A stretch of DNA of 64,000 nucleotides. Origin: Paracoccaceae bacterium. Lineage in GTDB: Bacteria > Pseudomonadota > Alphaproteobacteria > Rhodobacterales > Rhodobacteraceae. Of the stretch, positions 18,096 through 26,893 are shown piece after piece. The notes under the pieces are model-generated. The model saw only the letters and a list, made by a program, of their open reading frames with translations, searched no databases and had not been told where the DNA came from. Every line of letters starts with the position of its first letter. Position 1 is the stretch's first letter. The stretch lies in the NCBI GenBank assembly GCA_902554705.1, contig CACDPP010000006.1, positions 1 to 64,000 on the forward strand, written 5' to 3'. A program made the translations under genes and the position numbers.

Positions 18096-19277
18096 ATGGT
18101 TGGTGCTGATACCGCGTGGATTATCGTGGCTACTGCTCTTGTTTTGTTTATGACACTTCCAGGGCTTTCGTTATTTTATGGAGGATTAGTTCGCTCCAGG
18201 AATGTTTTGAGCGTATTTACGCATTGCTATGCGATTGCTTGCCTAATGAGCGTATTATGGTTTGCTTTTGGCTACTCAATCGCTTTTGGAGACGGTTCTT
18301 CAGGTTACTGGGGTGGACTTGGTAAAGCTTTCCTATCAGGAGTGGACTCAGATTCATTGAGTGGAACACTTCCAGAAATATTGTTTTTTGCGTTTCAAAT
18401 GACCTTTGCAATAATTACTCCTGCTCTTATTGTTGGAGCTTATGTTGAACGCATTGGTTTTGCCTTCGTGTTAATTTTTTCATCACTTTGGATGCTTTTG
18501 TGTTACGCGCCTGTTGTTCATTGGATTTGGGGTGGTGGAATTCTTGCTGGTGGAGGTATCCTAGGAGATGAGGGAGTTGTAGATTTTGCTGGTGGTATTG
18601 TTGTACACGAGACAGCCGGTATTGCAGCGTTAGTGATTGCTTTTTGTCTTGGCCCTCGTCGCAATAAAACCACTCCACCCCATAACCCTGGATTTGTAAT
18701 GATTGGCGCAGCAATGCTGTGGGTAGGATGGTTTGGCTTTAATGGCGGGTCACAACTTGCAGCTGACGGTGGTGCAGCAATGGCCATAACTGTTACCCAT
18801 ATTTCAGCAGCTGCCGCTTCACTTACGTGGGCGGCTTGGGAAAAATTCAAGTTTGGCAAAGCGTCTTTGGTAGGTATGGTCACAGGGACAATTGCTGGCC
18901 TAGCTTCAATTACGCCAGCAGCTGGGTCTGTAGATCCACTTCAGGCTGCCTTAATTGGAGCAATAGCTGGTATTCTTTGTCAAGAAGCTGTGAATGTTGT
19001 GAGAAATATACTTTATATCGATGATACTTTAGATGTTTTTGCAGTCCATGGTATCGGAGGAATATTTGGAACTTTAATGATCGCCATCTTCGGGTATACG
19101 TCTTTTGTTTCTCAAATTTCAGGTCTCATCATCGTAGGTATTTTTACAATTATTGTTACTTACGTTCTTATCAAAATCGTGTCTTTGATTACGCACCTAC
19201 GTGTGGATGAAGAAACCGAAACGAACGGTCTTGATTTAAGCGTCCATGGTGAACGTGCATATGATGTGAACTCTTGA
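18096..19277 (+). CDS. amtB: Ammonium transporter AmtB
   Basis: A 393-residue Amt/Rh channel with about 11 membrane segments. The pore twin histidines are in DFAGGIVVHETAG and VHGIGGIFG. Phe-gate residues appear in FQMTFAIITPALI and in WFGFNGGS. The protein takes up ammonium across the inner membrane and is usually blocked by GlnK. Unlike the common glnK-amtB pair, no PII gene adjoins it here. It begins 2.4 kb from the dusB-ntr operon head, and a strong bidirectional terminator follows the gene. AAGGA precedes the ATG. Confidence 0.95.
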   Translation: MVGADTAWIIVATALVLFMTLPGLSLFYGGLVRSRNVLSVFTHCYAIACLMSVLWFAFGYSIAFGDGSSGYWGGLGKAFLSGVDSDSLSGTLPEILFFAFQMTFAIITPALIVGAYVERIGFAFVLIFSSLWMLLCYAPVVHWIWGGGILAGGGILGDEGVVDFAGGIVVHETAGIAALVIAFCLGPRRNKTTPPHNPGFVMIGAAMLWVGWFGFNGGSQLAADGGAAMAITVTHISAAAASLTWAAWEKFKFGKASLVGMVTGTIAGLASITPAAGSVDPLQAALIGAIAGILCQEAVNVVRNILYIDDTLDVFAVHGIGGIFGTLMIAIFGYTSFVSQISGLIIVGIFTIIVTYVLIKIVSLITHLRVDEETETNGLDLSVHGERAYDVNS

Positions 19278-19284
19278 TTTCTAA

Positions 19285-19308
19285 GGTGCCGGAAATACTT
19301 CCGGCACC
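19285..19308. terminator. Bidirectional hairpin terminator between amtB and ratA-like gene
   Basis: A perfect 10-bp stem GGTGCCGGAA / TTCCGGCACC closes a four-base loop (ATAC). It sits in the 38-base gap between two convergent genes, one 8 bases after the amtB stop and the other 7 bases before it. There is no long U-tract on either side, so termination efficiency is uncertain. The placement and G+C-rich stem in AT-rich DNA make it the clearest hairpin of the window. Confidence 0.75.
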
Positions 19309-19315
19309 AACCAGT

Positions 19316-19765
19316 TCATGATTTAGTGTAAAGTTCTGACGCCCGTCGTTCAAACGCCCTAACTATTCGCTGCATTGCATCATTAAAAACTAATCCAATA
19401 ATACTCTGCAACATTGCATTTTTAAATTCAAAATCAACGCTAAACTTTACCTCGCAGCCCTGTTCAGAGTTTTCAAAACACCAAACTGAATGCATATAAC
19501 GAAATGGTCCATCTATGTAATCTGTTTCGATAATAAATTTCGAAGCATCAAGCAATACGCGGCTCCCAAATTTTTCTCTAAATACTTTGAAACTTATAAT
19601 TAAATCAGCCTCGATTTGTTTTATTCCTCCTTTTTGCACTTCTTTTTTCACACGAGCTGCGGCACACCATGGCAAAAATTCAGGATATGATGAAATATCA
19701 GCAACTAGATCAAACATCTCTTTAGCCGTGTAGGGTAAATATTTTGTTTCTGCGTGAGATGTCAT
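19316..19765 (-). CDS. RatA / COQ10-type START-domain protein
   Basis: A protein of about 149 residues starting MTSHAETKYLPY. It matches the START-like family that includes COQ10 and E. coli RatA: YTAKEMFDLVADISSYPEFLPWC near the N-terminus, then VLFNDAMQRIVRAFERRA-type C-terminal helix. Eukaryotic COQ10 binds coenzyme Q; the bacterial toxin label comes from E. coli RatA. I chose the ATG at 19765 because AAAGG lies six bases ahead of it; an ATG five codons upstream (19780) is less well placed. No antitoxin partner (RatB-like) adjoins it, so a lipid or quinone role is more likely than a toxin. Confidence 0.82.
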   Translation of the reverse strand: MTSHAETKYLPYTAKEMFDLVADISSYPEFLPWCAAARVKKEVQKGGIKQIEADLIISFKVFREKFGSRVLLDASKFIIETDYIDGPFRYMHSVWCFENSEQGCEVKFSVDFEFKNAMLQSIIGLVFNDAMQRIVRAFERRASELYTKS

Positions 19766-19832
19766 TTCAAGCCTTTGCATTTGGTTTATTTTCTAACTAC
19801 AAACAAACGTAAATTAAATTCAAGAGGAACAA

Positions 19833-20369
19833 ATGTCTCAATCAAATTATGTTGTCGATACTCTTATTTCCGCAAAATCTATAGCAGCTCGAATAGAGCA
19901 CTTAGCTAAAGAGATAGAATTAGAGTTTAAAGAAACAGATAAACTTATTGTTGTTGGACTTTTAAGAGGATCCTTTGTTTTTATAGCAGATTTAGTTCGC
20001 GAACTTAACCTACCTGTTGAAGTAGATTTTCTAGAGGCATCATCTTATGGGGATGAAATGGTTTCATCCGAAGAGGTTAGAATTCTAAAAGACTTGAGAG
20101 GTGCTATTGAAGGAAAAGATGTCCTTCTCGTTGAGGATATTGTTGATACAGGTTTTACGCTACATCATGTAACCAACTTACTTTTATCAAGAAGCCCGGC
20201 TAAATTAAAAACTATAGCTTTACTTGATAAACCAAGCCGACGTGAGACAGAAATTAAAGCAGATTGGACTGGTTTTGAAATACCAGATGAGTTCGTTGTT
20301 GGGTATGGAATCGACTACGCACAAAGAAATAGAAACCTTTCTTTTATTGGGAAAGTTAGGTTTGTTTAA
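19833..20369 (+). CDS. hpt: Hypoxanthine phosphoribosyltransferase
   Basis: A 178-residue purine-salvage enzyme that turns hypoxanthine or guanine plus PRPP into IMP or GMP. The PRPP-binding signature [17 protein letters not shown] lies near 93-109, and the loop [19 protein letters not shown] near 40-58. The length is normal. GAGGA stands just upstream of the ATG. It is divergent from the ratA-like gene (about 67 bases between starts) and convergent with the carnitine operon. Confidence 0.93.
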   Translation: MSQSNYVVDTLISAKSIAARIEHLAKEIELEFKETDKLIVVGLLRGSFVFIADLVRELNLPVEVDFLEASSYGDEMVSSEEVRILKDLRGAIEGKDVLLVEDIVDTGFTLHHVTNLLLSRSPAKLKTIALLDKPSRRETEIKADWTGFEIPDEFVVGYGIDYAQRNRNLSFIGKVRFV

Positions 20370-20411
20370 TCTTATAAAAAGTAAGCATACCCCTTCATCT
20401 GATTAGGCTAG

Positions 20412-21200
20412 CTAACGCCCTTTCCATTCAGGTTCACGTTTTTCAGCAAATGCGCGCGCACCCTCGATTTGATCCTCTGATCTATAAAGTCTTTCTACAC
20501 TTTCGAATTGACTATTAGTAATTTTATTTAGTGCATCCTGAAACTTCATATTTTCAGCTTCACGAACAACTTCTTTTATTGCAGCGTAAACCAAAGGGGG
20601 TCCTGAAGCCAAAAGCTCCCCTAGTTTATAAGCCTCATCCATTAGATTTTGTGCAGGATGAATATAATTTATTAGACCCCATTTGGCCGCCTCTTCTGCA
20701 TCCAACCAACGGCCAGTGAGTAACATATCCATAGCAATGTGATAAGGTATTCGCTTTGGTAGTTTAATTGATGCAGCATCAGCGACGGTGCCGGATCGAA
20801 TTTCAGGCAGAGCGAAAGTGGCATGTTCAGCCGCTAAAATAATATCAGCGCTCAAAGCCCATTCCAAACCACCTCCACAGCAAATACCGTTAACTGCGGC
20901 TATAACGGGTTTATTCAGACTTCTAAGCTCTTGAAGGCCTCCAAAACCACCAACACCATAGTCTCCATCCACTGCATCACCGTCTGCAGCAGCCTTTAGA
21001 TCCCAGCCTGGGCAAAAAAACTTTTCACCCTCTCCGGTTATAATTGCTACACGCAGGTTTGAATCATCCCTAAACCTTGTAAAAATTTCACCCAAAATTC
21101 GGCTTGTTTTTAAATCGATAGCATTAGCTTTAGGTCGATCCAATTTAACTTCTAAAATATGGTTGCGTTCGCTCGTTTTGATTGGGCTACCAAATTGCAT
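20412..21200 (-). CDS. caiD: Carnitinyl-CoA dehydratase (crotonase family)
   Basis: A 262-residue crotonase homologue. The oxyanion-hole segment is GICCGGGLEWALSADI, and both catalytic glutamates appear to be retained (GGLEWAL and LPEIRSG). It most resembles CaiD, which interconverts crotonobetainyl-CoA and carnitinyl-CoA. It is last in the leftward operon and its ATG overlaps the preceding ligase stop by one base (TAATG). The context with L-carnitine dehydrogenase and a dehydrocarnitine-cleaving enzyme supports the substrate call; sequence alone would give only enoyl-CoA hydratase. Confidence 0.85.
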   Translation of the reverse strand: MQFGSPIKTSERNHILEVKLDRPKANAIDLKTSRILGEIFTRFRDDSNLRVAIITGEGEKFFCPGWDLKAAADGDAVDGDYGVGGFGGLQELRSLNKPVIAAVNGICCGGGLEWALSADIILAAEHATFALPEIRSGTVADAASIKLPKRIPYHIAMDMLLTGRWLDAEEAAKWGLINYIHPAQNLMDEAYKLGELLASGPPLVYAAIKEVVREAENMKFQDALNKITNSQFESVERLYRSEDQIEGARAFAEKREPEWKGR

Positions 21201-23236
21201 TATGTCACCTTTCTTATCAGCGCATCTGCCACTATTACTTCAGAACTTGTAACAATGAGCGGATTAATTTCTATTTCAAAAATTTTATCTCTGTTATCTA
21301 AAACAAATTCTTGGATCTTCATTATTGCATCAACTATTTGATTTACATCGACGCCTGAGAACCCTCTGTAGCCTTTAGCTATCTTAGATATCTTAAGTTG
21401 GTTAAAACACTCGAGCACATCATCCTGACTGCTGGGAAGCAAAAGAGATGAAGTATCAGAGAGGATTTCGGTTAAAATCCCTCCTGCTCCTATTGTTAAA
21501 AGCATCCCATGAGCGGGGTCATGTACAATGCCAATGAGTAATTCAACAATCGCATCATCGATCATTTTTTCAATAATGACATGTTTTTTAGATACTTTTT
21601 TCAATGCATTTTTAACAGCTTTTTGATTTTCTAAGTCTAAAAAAACTTCTCCCATTTCACTTTTATGTGCTGATCCAAGTGCCTTTAGCACAACAGGATA
21701 GCCAATTTGATCTGAAACAAAATGCGCATCACTCAGCAAACATTTTTCTGTTTTTGGTATCTTCAATCCATATTTTTCCAAACTTTTTTTTGCAACATAC
21801 TCATCGACTAGAATGCTTTTTCCAGTCGGATTGGATAAAAAAATAGGCATTGGATTCACCAGCGTTTGATTGGATGACGATGCAGAAATTGCAGCTAAAC
21901 CTGTATCTAATCCGTGTAAAGTAATGATATTACTCTCCAAAAGCTCAAGAGATACATGCTCTGGAATATTTTCAGACAAAGTTGAGACTAAAGCCAAAGG
22001 TTTATCCCTAACGTTTTTTACTTTTTTTGCGGCTTTAATGACGCAATTCCAAGCCGAAGGGTCACAAGTATCGTCTCTAGGAAAATCTACGATAATTATA
22101 GTTATTCCGTCATGCCCACGCATCATTGCAATGAAAGTCGAAGCCATGGCTTCAACATCACCCCAAATATAGGTGTGATAATCAAGCGGATTGGATAAAG
22201 CGACCATTTCACCCAACACTGAACGCAGTTCAGAAATATTTTCTTTTTCAAGTTTAGGAAATTGAATTCCATACTCTTGTGCCAAATCAGAGACAAGAGA
22301 GGCCTCACCTCCAGAACATGAAAGAGATCGAACATTTTTTGAAAATAACGGACCATTTAAATGAAATATTTTTAAGGTGTCTAATAGAACTTCTAATCTA
22401 TCAACTTCAGCAATACCCAAACGTTTAAATAAACTTTCAGCACTCTGCGCGTCGCCAGCCAATGAAGCGGTATGAGATTGGGCGGCTTTACGGGCCTCTG
22501 CGCTTTTTCCGACCTTAAGCACAACTATAGACTTACCCAATTTTCGTGCTTTGGTCGCCAACTCTTCAAAAGCTCGCACTTCCCCAATCCCTTCTATGTG
22601 CAATCCTAAAGCTGTAACACGGTGATCCGAAAGGAGATACATTCCAATCTCGGAAAACCCAAGACTGGCCTGATTTCCCACGCTCATTATATATGAAATG
22701 GGGAGCCCACGAGTTTGCATAGTAATGTTAATAGCAAGGTTTGAGCTTTGGGTTAATATGGCAACGCCTCTATCAACGGCCTTTCCACCGTGCTGATCAG
22801 GCCACAATACTGAACGATCCAAATAGTTGATAAATCCATAGCAATTTGGACCCAATATTGGCATATCGCCTGCTGCCTCAATAAGTGACTTTTGCAGGTC
22901 TCCAGAGCCTCGCTTATCATCTTCAGCCTCTAAAAATCCCGATGCAAAACAAACGGCGCCACCAGCATTCAAATCATTCAGCTTCTTAATCACTTCGATT
23001 GTTATATTGCGGTTTACACCAACAAAAGAGGCATCAATTTCAATGGGAACCTCTTCTAAGTCCTTGAAATATTTTAAACCCAATATTTCTTTCTTACGAG
23101 GATGAACTGGAAAAATTTTCCCTTTGTAACCAATTTTGAAAAGCTGCTCTATAACTGAGCGGCACCACACACCTCCGCCAATAACAGCTACACTTTTGGG
23201 TGAGAATAAACGTCTTAAACGGGATTGAGAGCTCAT
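21200..23236 (-). CDS. NDP-forming acyl-CoA ligase (fused alpha-beta), probable carnitine/butyrobetaine-CoA ligase
   Basis: A 678-residue protein of the acetate-CoA ligase (ADP-forming) superfamily. An N-terminal CoA-binding Rossmann domain (SVAVIGG), succinyl-CoA-synthetase-like domains with the phospho-histidine in QSHTASLAGD (His255), and a C-terminal ATP-grasp domain (about 470-678) are in one chain. Its operon partners imply a trimethylammonium acid such as gamma-butyrobetaine or carnitine as substrate, which is inference. This differs from the AMP-forming CaiC of enterics. The ATG at 23236 is preferred over an in-frame GTG at 23245. The acyl-CoA dehydrogenase gene ends 24 bases upstream of this ATG. 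Confidence 0.82.
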   Translation of the reverse strand: MSSQSRLRRLFSPKSVAVIGGGVWCRSVIEQLFKIGYKGKIFPVHPRKKEILGLKYFKDLEEVPIEIDASFVGVNRNITIEVIKKLNDLNAGGAVCFASGFLEAEDDKRGSGDLQKSLIEAAGDMPILGPNCYGFINYLDRSVLWPDQHGGKAVDRGVAILTQSSNLAINITMQTRGLPISYIMSVGNQASLGFSEIGMYLLSDHRVTALGLHIEGIGEVRAFEELATKARKLGKSIVVLKVGKSAEARKAAQSHTASLAGDAQSAESLFKRLGIAEVDRLEVLLDTLKIFHLNGPLFSKNVRSLSCSGGEASLVSDLAQEYGIQFPKLEKENISELRSVLGEMVALSNPLDYHTYIWGDVEAMASTFIAMMRGHDGITIIIVDFPRDDTCDPSAWNCVIKAAKKVKNVRDKPLALVSTLSENIPEHVSLELLESNIITLHGLDTGLAAISASSSNQTLVNPMPIFLSNPTGKSILVDEYVAKKSLEKYGLKIPKTEKCLLSDAHFVSDQIGYPVVLKALGSAHKSEMGEVFLDLENQKAVKNALKKVSKKHVIIEKMIDDAIVELLIGIVHDPAHGMLLTIGAGGILTEILSDTSSLLLPSSQDDVLECFNQLKISKIAKGYRGFSGVDVNQIVDAIMKIQEFVLDNRDKIFEIEINPLIVTSSEVIVADALIRKVT

Positions 23237-23260
23237 TATGACCACTTTTTACAAATAAAA

Positions 23261-24421
23261 TTAGGAGCCCAAAGGACGAAGCAGGTCTCTACTGATAATA
23301 TGCCTTTGAATTTCTGAAGTGCCATCCCAGATACGTTCGACACGAGCATCCCTCCAAAACCTTTCTATCGGATAATCATCCATTAAGCCCATGCCTCCAT
23401 GAATTTGCAAAGTAGCATCTGTCACACGGGCCAACATTTCAGTTGCATATAATTTAGCGCTCGCAATCTCTCTATTAGAGGATAAATTTTTATCCAAGCG
23501 CCAAGCTCCATTGAGCGTCAAAAAATCTGCAGCATCAATTTCAGTGATCATATCTGCTAATTGGAAACTAACACCTTGGAATTTACCAATTTGTTGACCA
23601 AACTGTTTACGCTCCGCACTATAACTCAAAGCATAGTCAAAACAGCGTCTTGCACGCCCTACTGACATTGCGGCCACGGTGAGCCGAGTGGCGTAAAGCC
23701 AAGTATTCATCACCTCAAACCCACCGTCAACTTCACCAAGCACTTGTTCTTTTGGCAACCGACAGTCATCAAATTCTAAAATCATATTTTTATATCCTTT
23801 GTGACTGACCGAATTATAACCATCTCTGATTACAAACCCTGGAGTTCCTCTATCGACCAGAAAGGCGGTAATCTTTTTCTTAGGTCCTTTTTCAGTTTTT
23901 TCCTCACCTGTTGCAATGAAAACGATAACAAAATCAGCATGTTCTGCTCCCGAAATAAAGTGCTTAGTACCGTTCACAATCCAGTCACTTCCCTCACTTT
24001 TGGCAAAACATTTCATACCTCTTACATCAGAACCTGCATCCGGTTCTGTCATAGCCAGAGCGTCCATCAGTTCTCCACGAACAGCGGGTAACAAATACTT
24101 TTCAATCTGTTCACCCTTACACGCCATCAAAATATTTTGAGGCCGGCCAAAAAAATGTGTTAAAGCCATTGATCCACGACCTAGCTCCCGCTCCACTAGA
24201 GCAAAATCCAAATGATTTAAACCTGCGCCACCCACTTCTGTTGGAAAATTACAAGCATAAAAGCCCAAATTAATACATTTTTGCTTTATTTCTTTTGAAA
24301 TTTCAGGCGGTACAAAACCTTTATTTTCGACTAAATTTTCATGAGGATAGATTTCGTTTTCAACAAAACTTCTAACAGTTTCAACGATCATTTCCTGTTC
24401 TTCTGTTAATCCAAAATTCAT
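23261..24421 (-). CDS. Acyl-CoA dehydrogenase, probable gamma-butyrobetainyl-CoA dehydrogenase
   Basis: A 386-residue FAD enzyme with complete acyl-CoA dehydrogenase domains. Signature MTEPDAGSDVRGMKC lies near 118-132, WIVNGTKHFISGA near 141-153, and the C-terminal QIHGGMGLMDDYPIERF leads to IWDGTSEIQRH. At the position of the usual catalytic Glu (YEGT in medium-chain enzymes) this protein has Asp (WDGT). Its place in the operon suggests oxidation of gamma-butyrobetainyl-CoA to crotonobetainyl-CoA, feeding the hydratase. The start is 13 bases from the carnitine dehydrogenase stop. Confidence 0.83.
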   Translation of the reverse strand: MNFGLTEEQEMIVETVRSFVENEIYPHENLVENKGFVPPEISKEIKQKCINLGFYACNFPTEVGGAGLNHLDFALVERELGRGSMALTHFFGRPQNILMACKGEQIEKYLLPAVRGELMDALAMTEPDAGSDVRGMKCFAKSEGSDWIVNGTKHFISGAEHADFVIVFIATGEEKTEKGPKKKITAFLVDRGTPGFVIRDGYNSVSHKGYKNMILEFDDCRLPKEQVLGEVDGGFEVMNTWLYATRLTVAAMSVGRARRCFDYALSYSAERKQFGQQIGKFQGVSFQLADMITEIDAADFLTLNGAWRLDKNLSSNREIASAKLYATEMLARVTDATLQIHGGMGLMDDYPIERFWRDARVERIWDGTSEIQRHIISRDLLRPLGS

Positions 24422-24434
24422 ATGCTTACCAATC

Positions 24435-25835
24435 TCAAATTTTTCTAGATAAATTTTGCAAATTTTCAGCTACCGGTGATACAGGTAGGGAAGATGTTCT
24501 TTTTTCCATATCAATATGAAGTAAAAATTGTTCACAAGTTGATAGGATACAACCATCTTCTACACGCTGCATAGAATGAAAAAGTTTAAGCTTCTTACCA
24601 TCAATAAGTTTTACTGTGGTGTCTACTATAATGTCCTCTCCGGCATGCGTTTCAGTTAAAAATTTAACTGATGTTTCGACTGTAAAATAACTATAACCAG
24701 ATGCTACATAGGCCTTATCAGCCCCAACCGCCCAGAGAAATCCATCAGCTGCATCACTGTATACCTGCCCGTAACGACCTTCATTCATATGCCCATTATA
24801 ATCAGTCCAATCCACTGGAACTTTTCGAGAAACTGTCCTCATTTTAGGAGCAATATCTGCCAAATTAATTATTTTCTCTTCATGACTATTTACAATTTTG
24901 CCAGCGGCTTGATTTTGTTGTTTCAAAGCACGCAGAATTACGATCAAATTATCATCTCTAATTCGTTCAAGCTCTCTAATCGAATATTTTCCTGACTGGC
25001 TATCAGATTGATCTGCAATATCATGTATAAGTTCTTTTGTAAGCTCAGGAACATCCATAAGTTTTGTCCAAGGCCATTTTAAACAAGGGCCAAACTGCTC
25101 TATAAAGTGGGCCATACCACCTTCTCCACCAGCGACTCTATAGGTTTCAAAGAGCCCCATTTGAGCCCATCTAAGGCCAAATCCATACCTAATAGCATTA
25201 TCGATTTCTTCCGTTGTAGCAATTCCATCCTTTATTAACCAAAGCGCCTCCCTCCAAACCGCTTCAAGAAATCGGTCAGCAATATGAGCATCTATTTCTT
25301 TACGAACATGCAAAGGGAAAAAACCCACCTCTTGAAGCAACATTTTTGCCGATCCAAAATGCTCATCACTTGTTTGATTTCCAGGAACGACTTCAACCAA
25401 GGGCAGCAAATAGACAGGGTTAAATGGATGACACACCATTATCTGGTCTGGAAACGATGAGTTTTCTTGCAATTGAGAAGGCATAAATCCTGAAGTTGAG
25501 GAGCCAATAACTGCTGTCTTTTTGCAGTATATTTGTATTTCTGATAGAGTGGTTTGCTTTATATCTAAACGCTCTGGCACACTTTCTTGTATCCATAATG
25601 CCTCTTCGACTGTTTCTTTGATTGTAGAACAAAAATATAAGTTGCCTTCTTTGGGAAGTGCAAAATCATACAACATTGGCAATGCCCTTTTTGCATTTAA
25701 AAGCACTTCGTCAACTTTTCGTTCTGCTTCTGGATCGGGATCAAATACTCTTACATCCCATCCATTTAACAAAAACCGAGCAAGCCAACCTGCTCCTATG
25801 ACACCGCCACCAATAATTGCAGCTACTTTTTTCAT
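24435..25835 (-). CDS. lcdH: L-carnitine 3-dehydrogenase fused to betainyl-CoA thioesterase
   Basis: A 466-residue two-domain protein. Residues 1 to about 315 are a 3-hydroxyacyl-CoA-dehydrogenase-like NAD enzyme (IIGGGVIGAGWLARFLL at 7-23; SSTSGFMPSQL near 111-121). Residues from about 325 form a hot-dog 4HBT thioesterase with VDWTDYNGHMNEGRY. The fusion is known from rhizobial and roseobacter carnitine degradation: the first domain oxidises L-carnitine to 3-dehydrocarnitine, the second hydrolyses betainyl-CoA to glycine betaine. It follows the cleavage enzyme gene by 35 bases. Both ends of the cleavage step are thus in one polypeptide. Confidence 0.88.
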   Translation of the reverse strand: MKKVAAIIGGGVIGAGWLARFLLNGWDVRVFDPDPEAERKVDEVLLNAKRALPMLYDFALPKEGNLYFCSTIKETVEEALWIQESVPERLDIKQTTLSEIQIYCKKTAVIGSSTSGFMPSQLQENSSFPDQIMVCHPFNPVYLLPLVEVVPGNQTSDEHFGSAKMLLQEVGFFPLHVRKEIDAHIADRFLEAVWREALWLIKDGIATTEEIDNAIRYGFGLRWAQMGLFETYRVAGGEGGMAHFIEQFGPCLKWPWTKLMDVPELTKELIHDIADQSDSQSGKYSIRELERIRDDNLIVILRALKQQNQAAGKIVNSHEEKIINLADIAPKMRTVSRKVPVDWTDYNGHMNEGRYGQVYSDAADGFLWAVGADKAYVASGYSYFTVETSVKFLTETHAGEDIIVDTTVKLIDGKKLKLFHSMQRVEDGCILSTCEQFLLHIDMEKRTSSLPVSPVAENLQNLSRKI

Positions 25836-25870
25836 ACATTACCCTTTGCATCAGATTAGCAATTTAAAAT

Positions 25871-26794
25871 TCAAGCTTTAAGTCTATTAATTGGAGCTCT
25901 TTTATTTAGGTTTAACTTATTTCGCACCTCTTGAGGCCCAATCACTTTAGCCCCCATAGCTTCAATGATTTCCCTTGCACGCAATACTAAATCTTCATTC
26001 CTGGCCAAAACTCCCTTTTTAAGCCAAAGATTATCTTCCAAGCCAACTCTTACATTGCCTCCAGCCAAAATTGCTGCAGCAACATAAGGCATTTGATTTC
26101 TCCCAAGAGAAAATGCACTAAAAGTCCAATTCTCAGGAACATTATTCACCATGGCCATGAAAGTATTTAAGTCATCTGGCGCTCCCCATGGCACTCCCAT
26201 ACATAATTGGACTAAAACATCTTCTCCGATGATCCCATCTGCCACCAACTGTTTGGCATACCATAGATGTCCAGTATCAAAGGCCTCTATTTCAGGCTTA
26301 ACGCCCGCCTCAGTTATTATCGAACCCATTGCCTGTAACATTCCAGTAGTATTGGTCATCACATAATCTGCTTCGGCAAAGTTCATAGTTCCACAATCCA
26401 ATGTGCATATTTCCGGTAGACACTCAATAATGTGCGCTACCCTTTCTTCAGCACCAATCATGTCTGTTCCTTCGGCAACTGGTAACGGATTCTCAGTACC
26501 ACCAAATACTATATCTCCGCCCATACCAGCAGTAAGATTAAGAACGACATCTACATCCGCATCTCTAATGCGGTCCGTAACTTCACGATAATAGGCTAAA
26601 TTTCTACTGGGTTTTCCAGTTCCCGGGTCCCTGACATGGCAATGAACTATCGCCGCACCTGCTTTCGCGGCATTGATCGCACTATCAGCAATATCTTTTG
26701 GGCTCCGAGGAACAAGTTGGCTGCGATCCTGTGTGCTACCTGATCCTGTCACTGCGCAGGTTATAAAAACGTCTCGATTAAGGTTTAATGGCAT
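25871..26794 (-). CDS. Beta-keto acid cleavage enzyme (BKACE), dehydrocarnitine-cleaving type
   Basis: A 307-residue zinc enzyme, DUF849 family (3-keto-5-aminohexanoate cleavage protein). The metal ligands are in IVHCHVRDPGTGKPSRN near 45-61, with ITCAVTGSG at the N-terminus. BKACE enzymes condense a beta-keto acid with acetyl-CoA to give acetoacetate plus a new CoA ester; the carnitine neighbours predict 3-dehydrocarnitine to betainyl-CoA. I chose ATG 26794, which has GGAG six to nine bases upstream, over a TTG four codons earlier. It is first in the five-gene operon. Confidence 0.87.
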   Translation of the reverse strand: MPLNLNRDVFITCAVTGSGSTQDRSQLVPRSPKDIADSAINAAKAGAAIVHCHVRDPGTGKPSRNLAYYREVTDRIRDADVDVVLNLTAGMGGDIVFGGTENPLPVAEGTDMIGAEERVAHIIECLPEICTLDCGTMNFAEADYVMTNTTGMLQAMGSIITEAGVKPEIEAFDTGHLWYAKQLVADGIIGEDVLVQLCMGVPWGAPDDLNTFMAMVNNVPENWTFSAFSLGRNQMPYVAAAILAGGNVRVGLEDNLWLKKGVLARNEDLVLRAREIIEAMGAKVIGPQEVRNKLNLNKRAPINRLKA

Positions 26795-26893
26795 CTCTTT
26801 CTCCAAAATAACTATTTATAAAATGTCAGTTAGAGGAAACGAAAACTTTGCTATATTTACCAGTTTAAAACTCAACCACGACAATAATGAAAA

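Noticed and set aside
18518-18883. 121-codon open frame antisense to amtB
   Set aside because: It lies opposite conserved membrane helices of AmtB and reads as low-complexity Pro/Ala-rich sequence with no start signal.
19316-19765. RatA toxin of a toxin-antitoxin pair
   Set aside because: No antitoxin-like partner adjoins the gene, and the family includes COQ10-type lipid-binding proteins, a better fit for a core gene.
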